Shown: piece by piece, positions 9,101 through 16,684 of the stretch
Numbering within the stretch: position 1 is the stretch's first letter
Layout of the letters: every line of letters starts with the position of its first letter
NCBI GenBank assembly: GCA_964518905.1
Contig: CAZFJL010000001.1
Span: forward strand, 124,001 to 188,000
Reading direction: 5' to 3'
DNA: 64,000 bases
Origin: RDYZ01 sp964518905
Lineage (GTDB): Bacteria; Cyanobacteriota; Cyanobacteriia; Cyanobacteriales; Geitlerinemataceae
The notes under the pieces: model-generated
Databases searched by the model: none
What the model saw: only the letters and a program-made list of their open reading frames with translations
Told to the model about the DNA's origin: nothing
Program-made: the position numbers and the translations under genes

Positions 9101-10192
9101 GCGCTTGAGCGAGATGATCGCCTTCGGGTGATCCTGACGTGCGGGGCCACCGACGAGGGCGAAACCGGTCAGGGAAACCACCGCATCCACGAGCGGACGA
9201 TTGGTCGGCGAGTCGGAATCGCCCTGTTCCCAGAACAGCGTATTGACAGGAATCGAGAAATCGAGACCGCCGGAAAAGACCGGAATCACACGAGCGCCGA
9301 GGGATTCGAGTTCCTGGACGATCGCCACGTAGTGCGCGTCATCGCCGGTAACCAAATGCGTTCGTTGCAGAACGAGACCGATCGTCACCGGATCTTGCTT
9401 ATTCTCGTCAGAAATATCGGGACGGCTTTGGAACCAGTTGAGGTACTCTTTCACGTCCTCAAACATCGCTGGAGCCAAGGGATGCCAGATACCGATATCG
9501 GGATAAACCACCGGCTCGGCATAATCGACGTTTTGACCCAAACCTTGATCGGGATACACGTACTTATCAGCCAGCATCAGCAGGAAGTTTTCCAGGTTGG
9601 CCGACGAACCGCCGAGCCAATACTGAAAACTGAGCATGAAGTTGCGGGCGTCCTGTGCCTTATCCATCGGCATATATTTCAGGACTTTCGGCAGCGTGCG
9701 TAGCAGCTTCAGCATTCCATCTTGGAACGAGGAGCCGGACTGCTCCTTGCGCTTACGCATAAACTGCGCGATCGCGCTCTTGCTTTGGCCGAGCTGCGCC
9801 ATCGAGAAGCTGCCCAGCTTATTGAGGCGCATCACCTCGGGCATCGAGGGGAACACGACCGCTGCATCGAGCTGATCGCGCACCGGCGTCACCGCTGCGA
9901 CCACCTTATCGGCAAGATCTTCAATGAAAATCAGCGACGCGATGAAGATATTGGCCGTTGCAACATCGCGCTTAAAGTTGTCGTAGTTCTCCTCGCCGCG
10001 TAGTTCTTCGATCAGATAGCCACTGATCTCGATCGCGATGTGGGGATTGTGATCATTAATTGCACGTACCGCCGAGGAAAGAGCGCTTTGGTATTGCGAC
10101 TCCAGCACGACATAAACGATTTTTAACAGCTTGCGACCCTTGAGGTCGTCCGGCTTAATGTGTCGAACGGCTGGATTCACTTGTGTGAACAT
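6197..10192 (-). CDS. chlH: Magnesium chelatase subunit H
   Basis: Large porphyrin-binding subunit of Mg-chelatase, which with ChlI and ChlD inserts Mg2+ into protoporphyrin IX at the first committed step of chlorophyll synthesis. The 1331-residue length is typical. The N-terminal DUF3479-type region (LKIVYVVLESQYQSALSSAV) is followed by the CobN/Mg-chelatase domain with the hallmark HFGTHGSLEFMPGKQMGMSG and, later, ETIACVLWGTDNIKTYGES. AAGGAG precedes the ATG at 10192 by about 10 bases. Long plus-strand frames inside it are shadows. It is a single-gene unit ending at the hairpin at 6113-6147; chlI and chlD are not in the window. Confidence 0.97.
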   Translation of the reverse strand: MFTQVNPAVRHIKPDDLKGRKLLKIVYVVLESQYQSALSSAVRAINDHNPHIAIEISGYLIEELRGEENYDNFKRDVATANIFIASLIFIEDLADKVVAAVTPVRDQLDAAVVFPSMPEVMRLNKLGSFSMAQLGQSKSAIAQFMRKRKEQSGSSFQDGMLKLLRTLPKVLKYMPMDKAQDARNFMLSFQYWLGGSSANLENFLLMLADKYVYPDQGLGQNVDYAEPVVYPDIGIWHPLAPAMFEDVKEYLNWFQSRPDISDENKQDPVTIGLVLQRTHLVTGDDAHYVAIVQELESLGARVIPVFSGGLDFSIPVNTLFWEQGDSDSPTNRPLVDAVVSLTGFALVGGPARQDHPKAIISLKRLNRPYMVALPLVFQTTEEWEDSDLGLHPIQVALQIAIPELDGAIEPIVLSGRDGNTGKAHAMQDRIETVTKRIMKWASLRKKKKADKKVAVTIFSFPPDKGNVGTAAYLDVFGSIHEALKGLKADGYTVGDFPDTPRELLEAVITDASAKYAGPELNVAYRMSVKEYEKLTPYSERLEENWGPPPGTLNTDGQNLLVFGKEFGNVFIGVQPTFGYEGDPMRLLFSRSASPHHGFAAYYTFLEHIWGADAVLHFGTHGSLEFMPGKQMGMSGTCYPDSLIGSIPNLYYYAANNPSEATIAKRRGYAETISYLTPPAENAGLYKGLKALGELVASYQSLKDGGRGIQIVNSIVDQARICNIDKDIEFPECDAKDLTQDERDTVVGLVYKQLMEIESRLLPCGLHVIGKPPTAEEAIATLVNIASLDREEENVVGLPSLLAQSLGRDIQDIYTNNDRGVLSDVELNQKIVEATRACVAAMVAEKVGEDGRVRLNNIGGWLQRIIKDEPWFEALKEAGFHRVDKEQLDKLIEYLNFCLVQVCADNELGSLMKALDGEYVLPGPGGDPIRNPDVLPTGKNLHALDPQSIPTAAAVQSAKVVVDRLLDRQKADNGGAYPETIACVLWGTDNIKTYGESLAQIMWMIGAKPVPDALGRINKLELLSLEELGRPRIDVVVNCSGVFRDLFINQMALLDKAVKMAAEADEPLEMNFIRKHAIEQAEELGIDMRQAATRVFSNASGSYAANVNLAVENSSWEEEKELQDMYLSRKSFAFSADNPGEMNQSQDLFTSTLKTADVTFQNLDSSEISLTDVSHYFDSDPTKVISGLRTDGKKPSSFIADTTTANAQVRTLSETVRLDSRTKLLNPKWYEGMLSHGYEGVRELSKRLVNTMGWSATADAVDNWVYEDANETFIKDEEMAKRLMDLNPNSFRRMLTTMLEVHGRGYWETSDENIDRLQELYEEVENRIEGVE

Positions 10193-10729
10193 ACAGTCTG
10201 GCTCCTTACCTTCGGCGTGTCTGAGTTGCTGATTGGGCAGACGTGGTGAACATTCCCACGGGCTATATCAATCGTAAAAGCGTATGCAGTGTTTTTACCA
10301 AAAAACGTGAATCCACACGGTTTCTAGCCCTCGCAGTGCAACATTTTGACAAGAAAATGTGAATTAATGTTTACAAAATTTAATCTTGGGTAAAGCTCGC
10401 CTTTCATTTTGGCGATCGGGGTTGACAATGTTCCCGATTTGCGCGGTTACAAAATGGATGGATCAGAGGCTGGGGCAAACGTCAGCGAATTAGGGCGAAG
10501 GCGTCACACAAGAACTGTCCAAGGTGAACCTTCGGGCGATGATAAGAGTCGATTAATTCAACTCTGCTGACATTACTTGTGTGGCGTATTTCGATTAATC
10601 GTGTGTTGCGCTTGTTGCGCTGCGCGATCGATAGGGGTCGCAGCTCGATCGCAAGATCTGACCGCGAGCCGCAAAGCTCGCGCACGTTTTGACTCTATTA
10701 CTGTTCCTTTACTACCGTTTCAACGCGCC
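10193..10729. other. Divergent intergenic region, chlH / Sua5-like gene
   Basis: 537 bases with no convincing gene. The chlH side (10290-10400) is AT-rich and likely holds its promoter; a TTGACA at 10421-10426 faces the plus strand but has no well-spaced -10 box. A small hairpin (GCGAG/CTCGC) lies at 10664-10681. Short frames here have no family resemblance. Confidence 0.5.
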
Positions 10730-11383
10730 ATGTCTACTTATTTTGAGCTTCATCCGGATAATCCCCAGGCTCGGCGAATAAAAGAGATCGGAGAGGCTCT
10801 TGCGGGCGGGGCTGTGATGCTCTATCCCACCGACACGGTTTACGCGATCGGTTGCGATATCAACAACAAGGCCGCCGTCCAGCGTGTGCGCCAAATTAAA
10901 CAGCTCGCCAATGACAAACCGCTGACCTTTATGTGTCAGTCCTTGTCGAATATTGCGGAGTACGCCCATGTTTCCGATTCGGCCTACCGGATTATTCGTC
11001 GTTTGATTCCCGGAACCTATACGTTCCTGCTCCCCGCAACAAAACTCGTTCCTCGCTTAGTCATGTCGCCCAAGCGTAAAACCACTGGGATTCGCGTCCC
11101 CGATCGCACCGTATGTCAGCTCCTCCTAGGGGAACTCGGCAACCCGATCGCCTCCACGTCAGCCCACCTATTAGGTGAAGACGGTCTCAGCCTGGATGCG
11201 GAGGACGGCGAGACGATCGATAAGGCGAAACTGTTCGATCGGCTGGAGTCGATGGTCGATGTGATCGTTGATGACGGCCAGGATGACGGGATTCGTGCTT
11301 CGACGATTATTGATCTCACGGCAGGGGAGCCGCAGATTGTGCGGGAAGGTGCGGGAATTGAGGAAGCCCTGAACTGGGTCTAG
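10730..11383 (+). CDS. Sua5/YciO/YrdC-family protein
   Basis: The 217-residue protein carries the threonylcarbamoyl-AMP synthase fold: AGGAVMLYPTDTVYAIGCD (ATP/KxR-loop region), RQIKQLANDKPLTFMC, the PGTYTFLLPA strand, GIRVPDR, and the late PIASTSAH segment. TsaC/Sua5 enzymes make the precursor of t6A37 in tRNA; the YciO branch looks alike but its role is unsettled. The KQLANDKPLTFMC form and short C-terminus are closer to YciO. A second member lies at 21139-21744. The ATG at 10730 is chosen because upstream in-frame residues are Arg/Ala-rich and unlike the family. Confidence 0.85.
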   Translation: MSTYFELHPDNPQARRIKEIGEALAGGAVMLYPTDTVYAIGCDINNKAAVQRVRQIKQLANDKPLTFMCQSLSNIAEYAHVSDSAYRIIRRLIPGTYTFLLPATKLVPRLVMSPKRKTTGIRVPDRTVCQLLLGELGNPIASTSAHLLGEDGLSLDAEDGETIDKAKLFDRLESMVDVIVDDGQDDGIRASTIIDLTAGEPQIVREGAGIEEALNWV

Positions 11384-11810
11384 TCGATCTTCGCGATCGG
11401 CAAGCGGGGTAAAGGATTCCTCGGTTGCGGCGGATGGGTGCAGCGAGGCCGATCGTATGACAATCGGCCAACTGTCCAAAATTGGCCGCGCCGGTTCGGT
11501 AACTGGAACGCGCGATCGCGGTTTCGGCCTTCCGGGTGATTTAGCCGTTCAACCCCTTAGCCATCAACACTTTGCGCGATTTTACGCATTGCCGTTCCCG
11601 CTATCCGGACACGTGCCGGTTGCGCGTCCGGACAGTTGAGCGGCAATCAGTTGGGATAGTGGCAAGACGCAAGGCGGGCGGCATGGGCGATCGAAATACA
11701 GTGAATGCATGGAGAACAGAGGACGCCAAAACCGAGAGACATCAAGGTTTTGAGCGGTATCCAATCTTCGATTCTTCGACATTGTCCGTGCGCTACCTTC
11801 AGGAAATACC
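11384..11810. other. Intergenic region upstream of hetZ-like gene
   Basis: 427 bases. It holds a short hairpin near 11446-11468 (GGCCGAT/ATCGGCC) without a T run, and otherwise HIP1-rich sequence with no supported gene. The promoter of the downstream gene is presumably here but no clear boxes were seen. Confidence 0.4.
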
Positions 11811-13055
11811 ATGAACGCCAAACTCGACACCGCCTTCATCCGCACCAACACCAACAACGCCACAACCTTTAACGCATCTCACCCCTACAACAGTATTTCC
11901 GTTGGAGCCGCCACCGCCCAGGCCGACGAACTCCAAAACCGTAATACGAGTTTCGATCGTGCCATCCTCGACGAACTGCAAGCCGCGATCGATAACAAAT
12001 CCAGCAGCAGCGTTAACGTTGCCGAACGGATTGCCCGCGAAGTGGAGCGGATTTGCACCAAGAGCGATCGCATCCAAACCTCGGGCAAGGTCGAAATGTG
12101 GCAACTGGCGCTCGCACGCCACCGCATCCAAAAGATTCACGCCTACTTCGATCTCGGATCACGCCGTGGCCGCGTCGAACTCCACAGCAACCTGAGCATG
12201 ATGGTTTACCGTCATATCGCGCCGAGCCACGCCAAACTCGGTTTCCAAGGTCGCTACAACCACATCGAAGATTTTCTCCAAGGGTTCTACATCGAAGTGC
12301 TCCGCGCCTTTCGCCGTGAACACGATGTCGCTCCGGACTACACGCCGAAAACCCGCGTCGAACTGGCGGAATACATGGCTTTTTCTGAACAGTACGCCAA
12401 ACGTCGCATTTCGCTCCCCGGTCGTAAAGGCCAACAGCTCGTGATTCTCCGCGCTCAAGGCTATGCCAAGGGTCAACCGCCGGAAATGTCGCTGGATGTG
12501 GAAATGGCGATCGACTCGGCCAAATCCGAAGCGGACGAAAGCCACAACCGCAGCTCTGCCGCCCGTCAAGTGCGTGAGCATATGGTGTCGGAAAGTGTCG
12601 ATCTGTCGGAATCAGTGATTCGCGGTCGAGTCGTCGAAGAGCTGATCGATTACCTCCGCGACCAAGACCAAGAGGACTGCATCGACTATCTAACCCTGAA
12701 ACTGCAAGATCTCCCGGCGCACGAAATCGACGAAATCCTCAACCTCACCTCACGCCAACGGGACTATCTGCAACAGCGCTTTAAGTATCACGTCGAAAAA
12801 TTCTCGCGTACCGGCAACTGGGAACTGGTTCACCAATGGCTCGGCGCTGACCTTGACCAAAGCCTTGGCATGTCGCCGATGCAGTGGGACAAGTTCTACG
12901 CTTCGTTAGATGAGAAACAACGTCAGCTCGTCACCCTCAAGCAAGAAAAACTCAGCGATGAGCAAATCGCCTCTGAGCTAGGTTGCACACTCAAGCAAGC
13001 CCAAAAACGCTGGACGAAGCTGCTCGATCGCGCCTGGGAAGCCCGTAACGCCTAG
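11811..13055 (+). CDS. HetZ-related protein
   Basis: The 414-residue product resembles HetZ, a DNA-binding factor in early heterocyst differentiation of Anabaena. Shared-looking blocks include VAERIAREVERIC, LARHRIQKIHAYFDLGS, RRGRVELHSNLSMMVYRHI, GRYNHIEDFLQGFYIEVLRAF and KRRISLPGRKGQQLVILRAQ. The C-terminus (LSDEQIASELGCTLKQAQKRW) looks like a sigma-region-4-type helix-turn-helix. HetZ-related genes also occur in non-heterocystous strains, so a general regulatory role is possible. PatU, the usual Anabaena neighbour, is not seen next to it. A strong terminator follows at 13253-13294. Confidence 0.78.
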   Translation: MNAKLDTAFIRTNTNNATTFNASHPYNSISVGAATAQADELQNRNTSFDRAILDELQAAIDNKSSSSVNVAERIAREVERICTKSDRIQTSGKVEMWQLALARHRIQKIHAYFDLGSRRGRVELHSNLSMMVYRHIAPSHAKLGFQGRYNHIEDFLQGFYIEVLRAFRREHDVAPDYTPKTRVELAEYMAFSEQYAKRRISLPGRKGQQLVILRAQGYAKGQPPEMSLDVEMAIDSAKSEADESHNRSSAARQVREHMVSESVDLSESVIRGRVVEELIDYLRDQDQEDCIDYLTLKLQDLPAHEIDEILNLTSRQRDYLQQRFKYHVEKFSRTGNWELVHQWLGADLDQSLGMSPMQWDKFYASLDEKQRQLVTLKQEKLSDEQIASELGCTLKQAQKRWTKLLDRAWEARNA

Positions 13056-13252
13056 ATGTTAACGATGAATCCTCTGATTTTTCTCGGCAAACCTCGATCG
13101 CAACTCCGAAGTTACAGCCGTTATGCCGCTTTCCCTAACCGGGAGCAATCACACCGCTCATCCGCGATCGTATCTCGCCGTCCCCCACCCCACCGACGAT
13201 TACGCCCACCCCGCGCCCAGCTCCCGGCACTCCCGGACGATCCCCCCAACCG

Positions 13253-13294
13253 AAAACTCCCCGACGCTGCGATCGATGCAGGCGGGGAGTTTTT
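13253..13294 (+). terminator. Intrinsic terminator after hetZ-like gene
   Basis: Arms AAAACTCCCCG and CGGGGAGTTTT enclose a loop of about 20 bases and the right arm continues into TTTTT. Roughly 200 bases lie between the stop codon and the hairpin, and no gene is supported there. Confidence 0.8.
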
Positions 13295-13350
13295 GTGTAT
13301 CAGGTTGAAGAAACAGGCTCACACCATTTTGAAGTTTAGGGTGATAACTC

Positions 13351-13469
13351 ATACGAAATCCGACTGTGCATAAGCTTAGATCGTCGATCTAGGGGGACAC
13401 CGCACTTCGACTCCGCTCAGTGCTCATCGACGCTTTTGTCTTTTTCCTAGACAGAAACGGATTTCGTAT
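13351..13469. repeat. MITE-like element, terminal repeat ATACGAAATCCG, copy A
   Basis: 119 bp bounded by perfect 12-bp terminal inverted repeats (ATACGAAATCCG ... CGGATTTCGTAT). The inside carries the GC-rich core around CACTTCGACTCCGCTCAGTGC and the palindrome AGATCGTCGATCT. Copies at 21744-21885 and 54892-55000 share the ends and the core. Non-coding. Confidence 0.85.
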
Positions 13470-13492
13470 CAAACCCAGCTTGTAGAACGAAA

Positions 13493-13882
13493 TCAAGGCG
13501 AGATAACCGTGAGAAAGTCCAGAAAAAAAGCACGATCATGAGTCAGGATAGGAAATTGTTCGAGTTCGGACTGAGCCATGAGCATTCGATCAAATGGATC
13601 GCGATGAGGAATGGGCAAGTTGCCAGCTCGTAGGGCATGAGCCTCTGTGATACTCAGCGAACAAAAACCGGCTTCATCGAGCAAAGCCGTGTAGTTCTCA
13701 AGCACTGTTTTAGCTTCTGGTAGTTTCCCAATACGGTATTTTGTCGAAATTTCCCAAGCAGAAGCACTGCTAACCCAAATGATGTGCTTGGGATTGGAAA
13801 TGATCGCTCGACTTTGGCGATCGAGTTTGGGATCGTCGAATATCCACCAGAGAAAAACGTGAGTATCGAGTAGATAATTCAT
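13493..13882 (-). CDS. PIN-domain toxin of a type II toxin-antitoxin pair
   Basis: The 129-residue protein is a PIN-domain ribonuclease of the PhdYeFM/VapC-like subgroup: NYLLDTHVFLWWIFDD (first acid), SSASAWEISTKYRIGKL (second acid), HRDPFDRMLMAQ (third acidic cluster) and LTHDRAFF at the end. PIN toxins cleave specific RNAs and are held by a cognate antitoxin. The ATG at 13882 overlaps the upstream antitoxin stop as ATGA, typical translational coupling; the in-frame TTG six bases upstream is less likely. Confidence 0.88.
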   Translation of the reverse strand: MNYLLDTHVFLWWIFDDPKLDRQSRAIISNPKHIIWVSSASAWEISTKYRIGKLPEAKTVLENYTALLDEAGFCSLSITEAHALRAGNLPIPHRDPFDRMLMAQSELEQFPILTHDRAFFLDFLTVISP

Positions 13883-14079
13883 TCCCAACGTTGCAGCTCA
13901 TCTTCGGGGAGCGGGTCAAAAAATGTATTGCTCAGTGTGCCCTGGAGCAGACCTGGAGTGCGAGGTTTGGGTTGAGCGATCGGGAGTTGTTGACGGAAGT
14001 TACAGATCATCTGATACAACCGTTGGTATTGATCTTTGGGAATGGCTTGGATTTCTCGCAGGATGGCTTGAAGGGGCAT
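13879..14079 (-). CDS. Putative antitoxin partner of the PIN toxin
   Basis: A 66-residue protein from the ATG at 14079 (MPLQAILREIQAIPKDQYQRLYQMI...). It ends in a Pro/Asp-rich tail (NTFFDPLPEDELQRW) of the sort that antitoxins wrap around PIN toxins. A TTG at 14106 would add nine residues. The family is not named with certainty, but the 4-bp overlap with the toxin gene and its position upstream support the antitoxin role. Its MPL-x-x-I start loosely recalls the solitary protein at 3772-3990. Confidence 0.72.
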   Translation of the reverse strand: MPLQAILREIQAIPKDQYQRLYQMICNFRQQLPIAQPKPRTPGLLQGTLSNTFFDPLPEDELQRWE

Positions 14080-14303
14080 GATCGTTCCGCTCGGATGATA
14101 TTCCAAGTGTAGCCAGATTGCTGATGCCTAAATCCTGGGGGCTGTTTTTCCGTGATGACATTTTTTTGTGATGCTTGCAACGTTCATCGGTTCAGGCCGA
14201 TCGCTCAATCATTAAAGAACGATCGCCCCAAAGGGTTTAACGGGTTTAACGACGATTCACGCCATACTAAAGAAAAATCGCCCCGTAAATTTACGGTCAA
14301 CTC

Positions 14304-14816
14304 ATGGGACTTTTCGACCTCGTATCCAAAGCCGTCAGCGACCCAAACCTACAGGCCAGCGTCGGCCAGATCGGTGGCATCGTCAGCGGCCTTCAGCAAG
14401 TACAACAAGCGAAAAACCTTGACGGTGATAGCACCCAAGCACTGCTATCTCTGGTTGGAACGCAAGTGCGATCGTCGTTGAAACAGCAACAGGAAGGCGG
14501 CACGGACGTGTCCAATTTGCTCGAAAAATTTGGCGGCACGGCCAGCAATGCCGCTGCGGTCTCCGCCCTGTTCTCCGGATCGCAACAGCAGCAACTGATC
14601 GAGCTGGCAGCGGCCAAAACCGGCATCGACGCCAATACGATTCAATCGATGTTGCCGACCCTGGTTCCTCTAGTGCTGAATTTCTTGCAAACCGGCAAAA
14701 GTACGGGCGGCGACGGTGGTAACAATCCCGTACTATCGGGCTTCCTCGATGCGGATGGTGACGGTGATGTCGATATTGCCGATGCGATGATGCTCGCGAG
14801 TAAGTTTAAGGGCTAA
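14304..14816 (+). CDS. DUF937-like protein with C-terminal dockerin-like calcium loop
   Basis: The first 130 residues are helical and Gln/Ser-rich (GGIVSGLQQVQQAKN..., LSLVGTQVRSSLKQQQ, SMLPTLVPLVLNFLQTGK) and resemble DUF937/YidB-type proteins. The C-terminus SGFLDADGDGDVDIADAMMLASKFKG is a single EF-hand/dockerin-type loop (D-x-D-G-D-G-D-x-D-x-x-D), predicted to bind one Ca2+. No signal peptide is seen. The start ATG at 14304 fits the conserved MGLFDLV opening. Its last three codons and the stop are repeated in tandem downstream (14805-14852). Role unknown. Confidence 0.75.
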   Translation: MGLFDLVSKAVSDPNLQASVGQIGGIVSGLQQVQQAKNLDGDSTQALLSLVGTQVRSSLKQQQEGGTDVSNLLEKFGGTASNAAAVSALFSGSQQQQLIELAAAKTGIDANTIQSMLPTLVPLVLNFLQTGKSTGGDGGNNPVLSGFLDADGDGDVDIADAMMLASKFKG

Positions 14817-14852
14817 TTTAAGGGCTAATTTAAGGGTTAATTTAAGGGTTAA
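14805..14852 (+). repeat. 12-bp tandem array repeating the end of the ORF
   Basis: Four copies of TTTAAGGG(C/T)TAA. The first unit is the real 3' end of the preceding gene (codons F, K, G, stop). The next three repeat the same codons in frame, giving stops at 14814, 14826, 14838 and 14850. Confidence 0.95.
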
Positions 14853-14920
14853 TTCCGCGATCGGCTGCGGTCGGGTTTGGTGTCACGCTAACAGCATCAC
14901 CTCGCGGTCAGGATTATCGA

Positions 14921-15364
14921 ATGCAACTGAAAACCCGTAGCCGATATAGCATCAAAGCACTGCTCGAACTCAGCTTGCAGGCCGATCGTGCGCCGCTCTC
15001 CGTCCGCACGATCGCCGATCGCCAGGACATCCCCGCCCCCTACCTCGAAAAGCTACTGATCGCCCTGCGCCACGCCAAAATCGTCGAATCCGTGCGCGGC
15101 GTACACGGCGGCTACCGTCTCGCGCGATCGCCCGCATCGATCCTGCTTGGGCAAGTCCTCGAAGCCGTCGGCGAAACCCTTGAATTGCCCACGCCGCGCC
15201 GCGATCAGCCCGAACGCGCTGAAGATTGGGCGATCGCCTGTCTACACCGCCGATTACGTCGTAAACTCGACGAAGCGCTTTATACGGTGTCGCTCGAAGA
15301 GCTGTACTACGATCTACGCAGTTGGCAAGCCGCCCAAGGCGATCTTGGGAATTTTCTGGTTTAG
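14921..15364 (+). CDS. Rrf2-family transcriptional regulator
   Basis: The 147-residue protein opens with the Rrf2/IscR winged helix: MQLKTRSRYSIKALLELS, then IADRQDIPAPYLEKLLIALRHAKIVESVRGVHGGYRLAR. In IscR and NsrR three conserved cysteines in the next segment hold an Fe-S cluster. Here only one Cys (AIACLHRRL) is present, so a cluster of the usual type is unlikely. It ends 35 bases before pyrR on the same strand and the two may be co-transcribed. Confidence 0.88.
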   Translation: MQLKTRSRYSIKALLELSLQADRAPLSVRTIADRQDIPAPYLEKLLIALRHAKIVESVRGVHGGYRLARSPASILLGQVLEAVGETLELPTPRRDQPERAEDWAIACLHRRLRRKLDEALYTVSLEELYYDLRSWQAAQGDLGNFLV

Positions 15365-15399
15365 CGATTCCCTCTCGTTTCACCGCACTCGGTTCGAGC

Positions 15400-15936
15400 A
15401 TGAAAGTTGTCGAAATTTTGTCCGCTGAAGAGATCAATCGCACCCTGGTTCGATTAGCCTCGCAAATCCTCGAAGCCTCGGGCGAACCCGATCGCCTCGC
15501 CCTACTCGGGATTCATACGCGCGGCGTGCCAATGGCACAAATGATCGCCGATCGCATCCAAACCCTCGAAAACATCGACGTTCCCGTCGGCTCGATCGAC
15601 ATCACGTTCTACCGCGACGACCTCGATCGCATCGGGATGCGTACCCCCGAAAAAACCGACATCCCCTTCGATCTCAACGATCGGCGCGTCATCCTGATCG
15701 ACGACGTCATCTATACCGGGCGCACCATCCGCGCCGCCCTCAACGCCGTCCATGAATACGGACGCCCCGAACTCGTCTGGCTCGCCGTCCTGGTCGATCG
15801 CGGCCACCGCCAGTTACCGATTCATCCCAACTTCACCGGCAAGCACCTCCCCACCGCCAAAGACGAAAAAGTCAAAGTCTACGTCCAAGATCTAGACGGA
15901 CACGACGGCGTTGAGCTGATCTCACCCCAGAGTTAA
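15400..15936 (+). CDS. pyrR: Bifunctional pyrimidine regulatory protein / UPRTase PyrR
   Basis: 178 residues from the ATG at 15400 (MKVVEILSAEEINRTLVRLASQI). It carries the phosphoribosyltransferase PRPP loop VILIDDVIYTGRTIRAALN and the PyrR blocks LLGIHTRGVPMAQ, GSIDITFYRDDL and LAVLVDRGHRQLPIHPNFTGK. In Firmicutes PyrR binds pyr mRNA; in cyanobacteria the RNA-binding role is not established, so only the uracil phosphoribosyltransferase fold is certain. Upstream in-frame residues overlap the rrf2 gene's end and are not PyrR-like. Confidence 0.93.
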   Translation: MKVVEILSAEEINRTLVRLASQILEASGEPDRLALLGIHTRGVPMAQMIADRIQTLENIDVPVGSIDITFYRDDLDRIGMRTPEKTDIPFDLNDRRVILIDDVIYTGRTIRAALNAVHEYGRPELVWLAVLVDRGHRQLPIHPNFTGKHLPTAKDEKVKVYVQDLDGHDGVELISPQS

Positions 15937-16077
15937 AACCACTCAAAGCCGTCGAGTTGTTGCGCTTTAGCGCTCCGAAGGAGTCAAATAACGATCGAAC
16001 CGAAGCACATCAACCGCAAGAGCTGATATATTCCGAAAGCTGCTCTCGATCCGTGCGCGTATTCGCTCGTCGCCTTC

Positions 16078-16581
16078 ATGATTCTGTCTCGCCTGCGTAA
16101 CCGTTGGTTTTGGTCGATCGCCCTCATCGGCATCCTCCTCGATCACCTCGCCAAATTCTGGGTTTCCACCACCTTCGAGCTATACGACAGCGTCCCCCTG
16201 ATCGATGGCATATTTCACTTCACCTACGTCACCAATAATGGTGCTGCCTTTAGCCTCTTCGCCGGAAGCGATTGGCTTAAGTGGCTTTCGCTGTTGGTAA
16301 GTGCCGGTTTGGTCTATTTCGGCTTAAAGGCAAAACGATTACGCCGCCTGGAGCAAATTGCCTATGGTGCGATTCTCGGCGGCGCGATCGGCAATGGTAT
16401 TGATCGCTTCAGAACCGGTGAAGTTGTCGATTTCCTCGATTTTCGCCTAATTAACTTTCCTATTTTCAATATTGCTGACATCGCGATTAATATCGGTATC
16501 TTTTGCCTGTTGTTGATTGCGATCGATCCTCCTCAACTCAAGCAGTTTCACACCTCCAAAAAATCAGATCATAAGCATTAG
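16078..16581 (+). CDS. lspA: Lipoprotein signal peptidase (signal peptidase II)
   Basis: 167 residues with four predicted membrane helices. The family's catalytic Asp motifs are visible: GNGIDRFRTGEVVDFLDF and FNIADIAINIG, plus the early ILLDHLAKFWV and the VTNNGAAFSLFAG signature. It removes signal peptides from prolipoproteins after lipid attachment; at least two lipoprotein candidates lie in this window (25922-26734 and 28287-28829). It ends at a terminator at 16600-16631. Confidence 0.95.
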   Translation: MILSRLRNRWFWSIALIGILLDHLAKFWVSTTFELYDSVPLIDGIFHFTYVTNNGAAFSLFAGSDWLKWLSLLVSAGLVYFGLKAKRLRRLEQIAYGAILGGAIGNGIDRFRTGEVVDFLDFRLINFPIFNIADIAINIGIFCLLLIAIDPPQLKQFHTSKKSDHKH

Positions 16582-16599
16582 AAAATAATTTGAATAAAA

Positions 16600-16631
16600 A
16601 AAACTGCCGCTCATCTTTGAACGACAGTTTT
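16600..16631. terminator. Terminator between lspA and the convergent response regulator
   Basis: Arms AAAACTG and CAGTTTT flank a loop of about 18 bases, with A-rich and T-rich sides suited to both directions. It sits between the convergent ends of lspA and the regulator gene. Confidence 0.65.
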
Positions 16632-16684
16632 AGTCGAAGAGTTTGTTCAAACTATTTGATCAAACCAAAAGGTATTACGTGATT

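Noticed and set aside
7553..9703. Long plus-strand frames (up to 316 codons) inside chlH
   Set aside because: They lie antisense to a conserved 1331-aa gene, have Arg/His/Val-biased compositions and no family features, as expected for shadows in GC-rich DNA.
10340..10400. HLR1-like direct repeat upstream of chlH
   Set aside because: Only one half (GTTTACA) fits; the second half of the RpaB-binding motif is absent at the required spacing.
13056..13373. 105-codon frame after the hetZ-like gene
   Set aside because: It reads through the terminator hairpin and into a MITE-like element, with Pro/Arg-rich composition.
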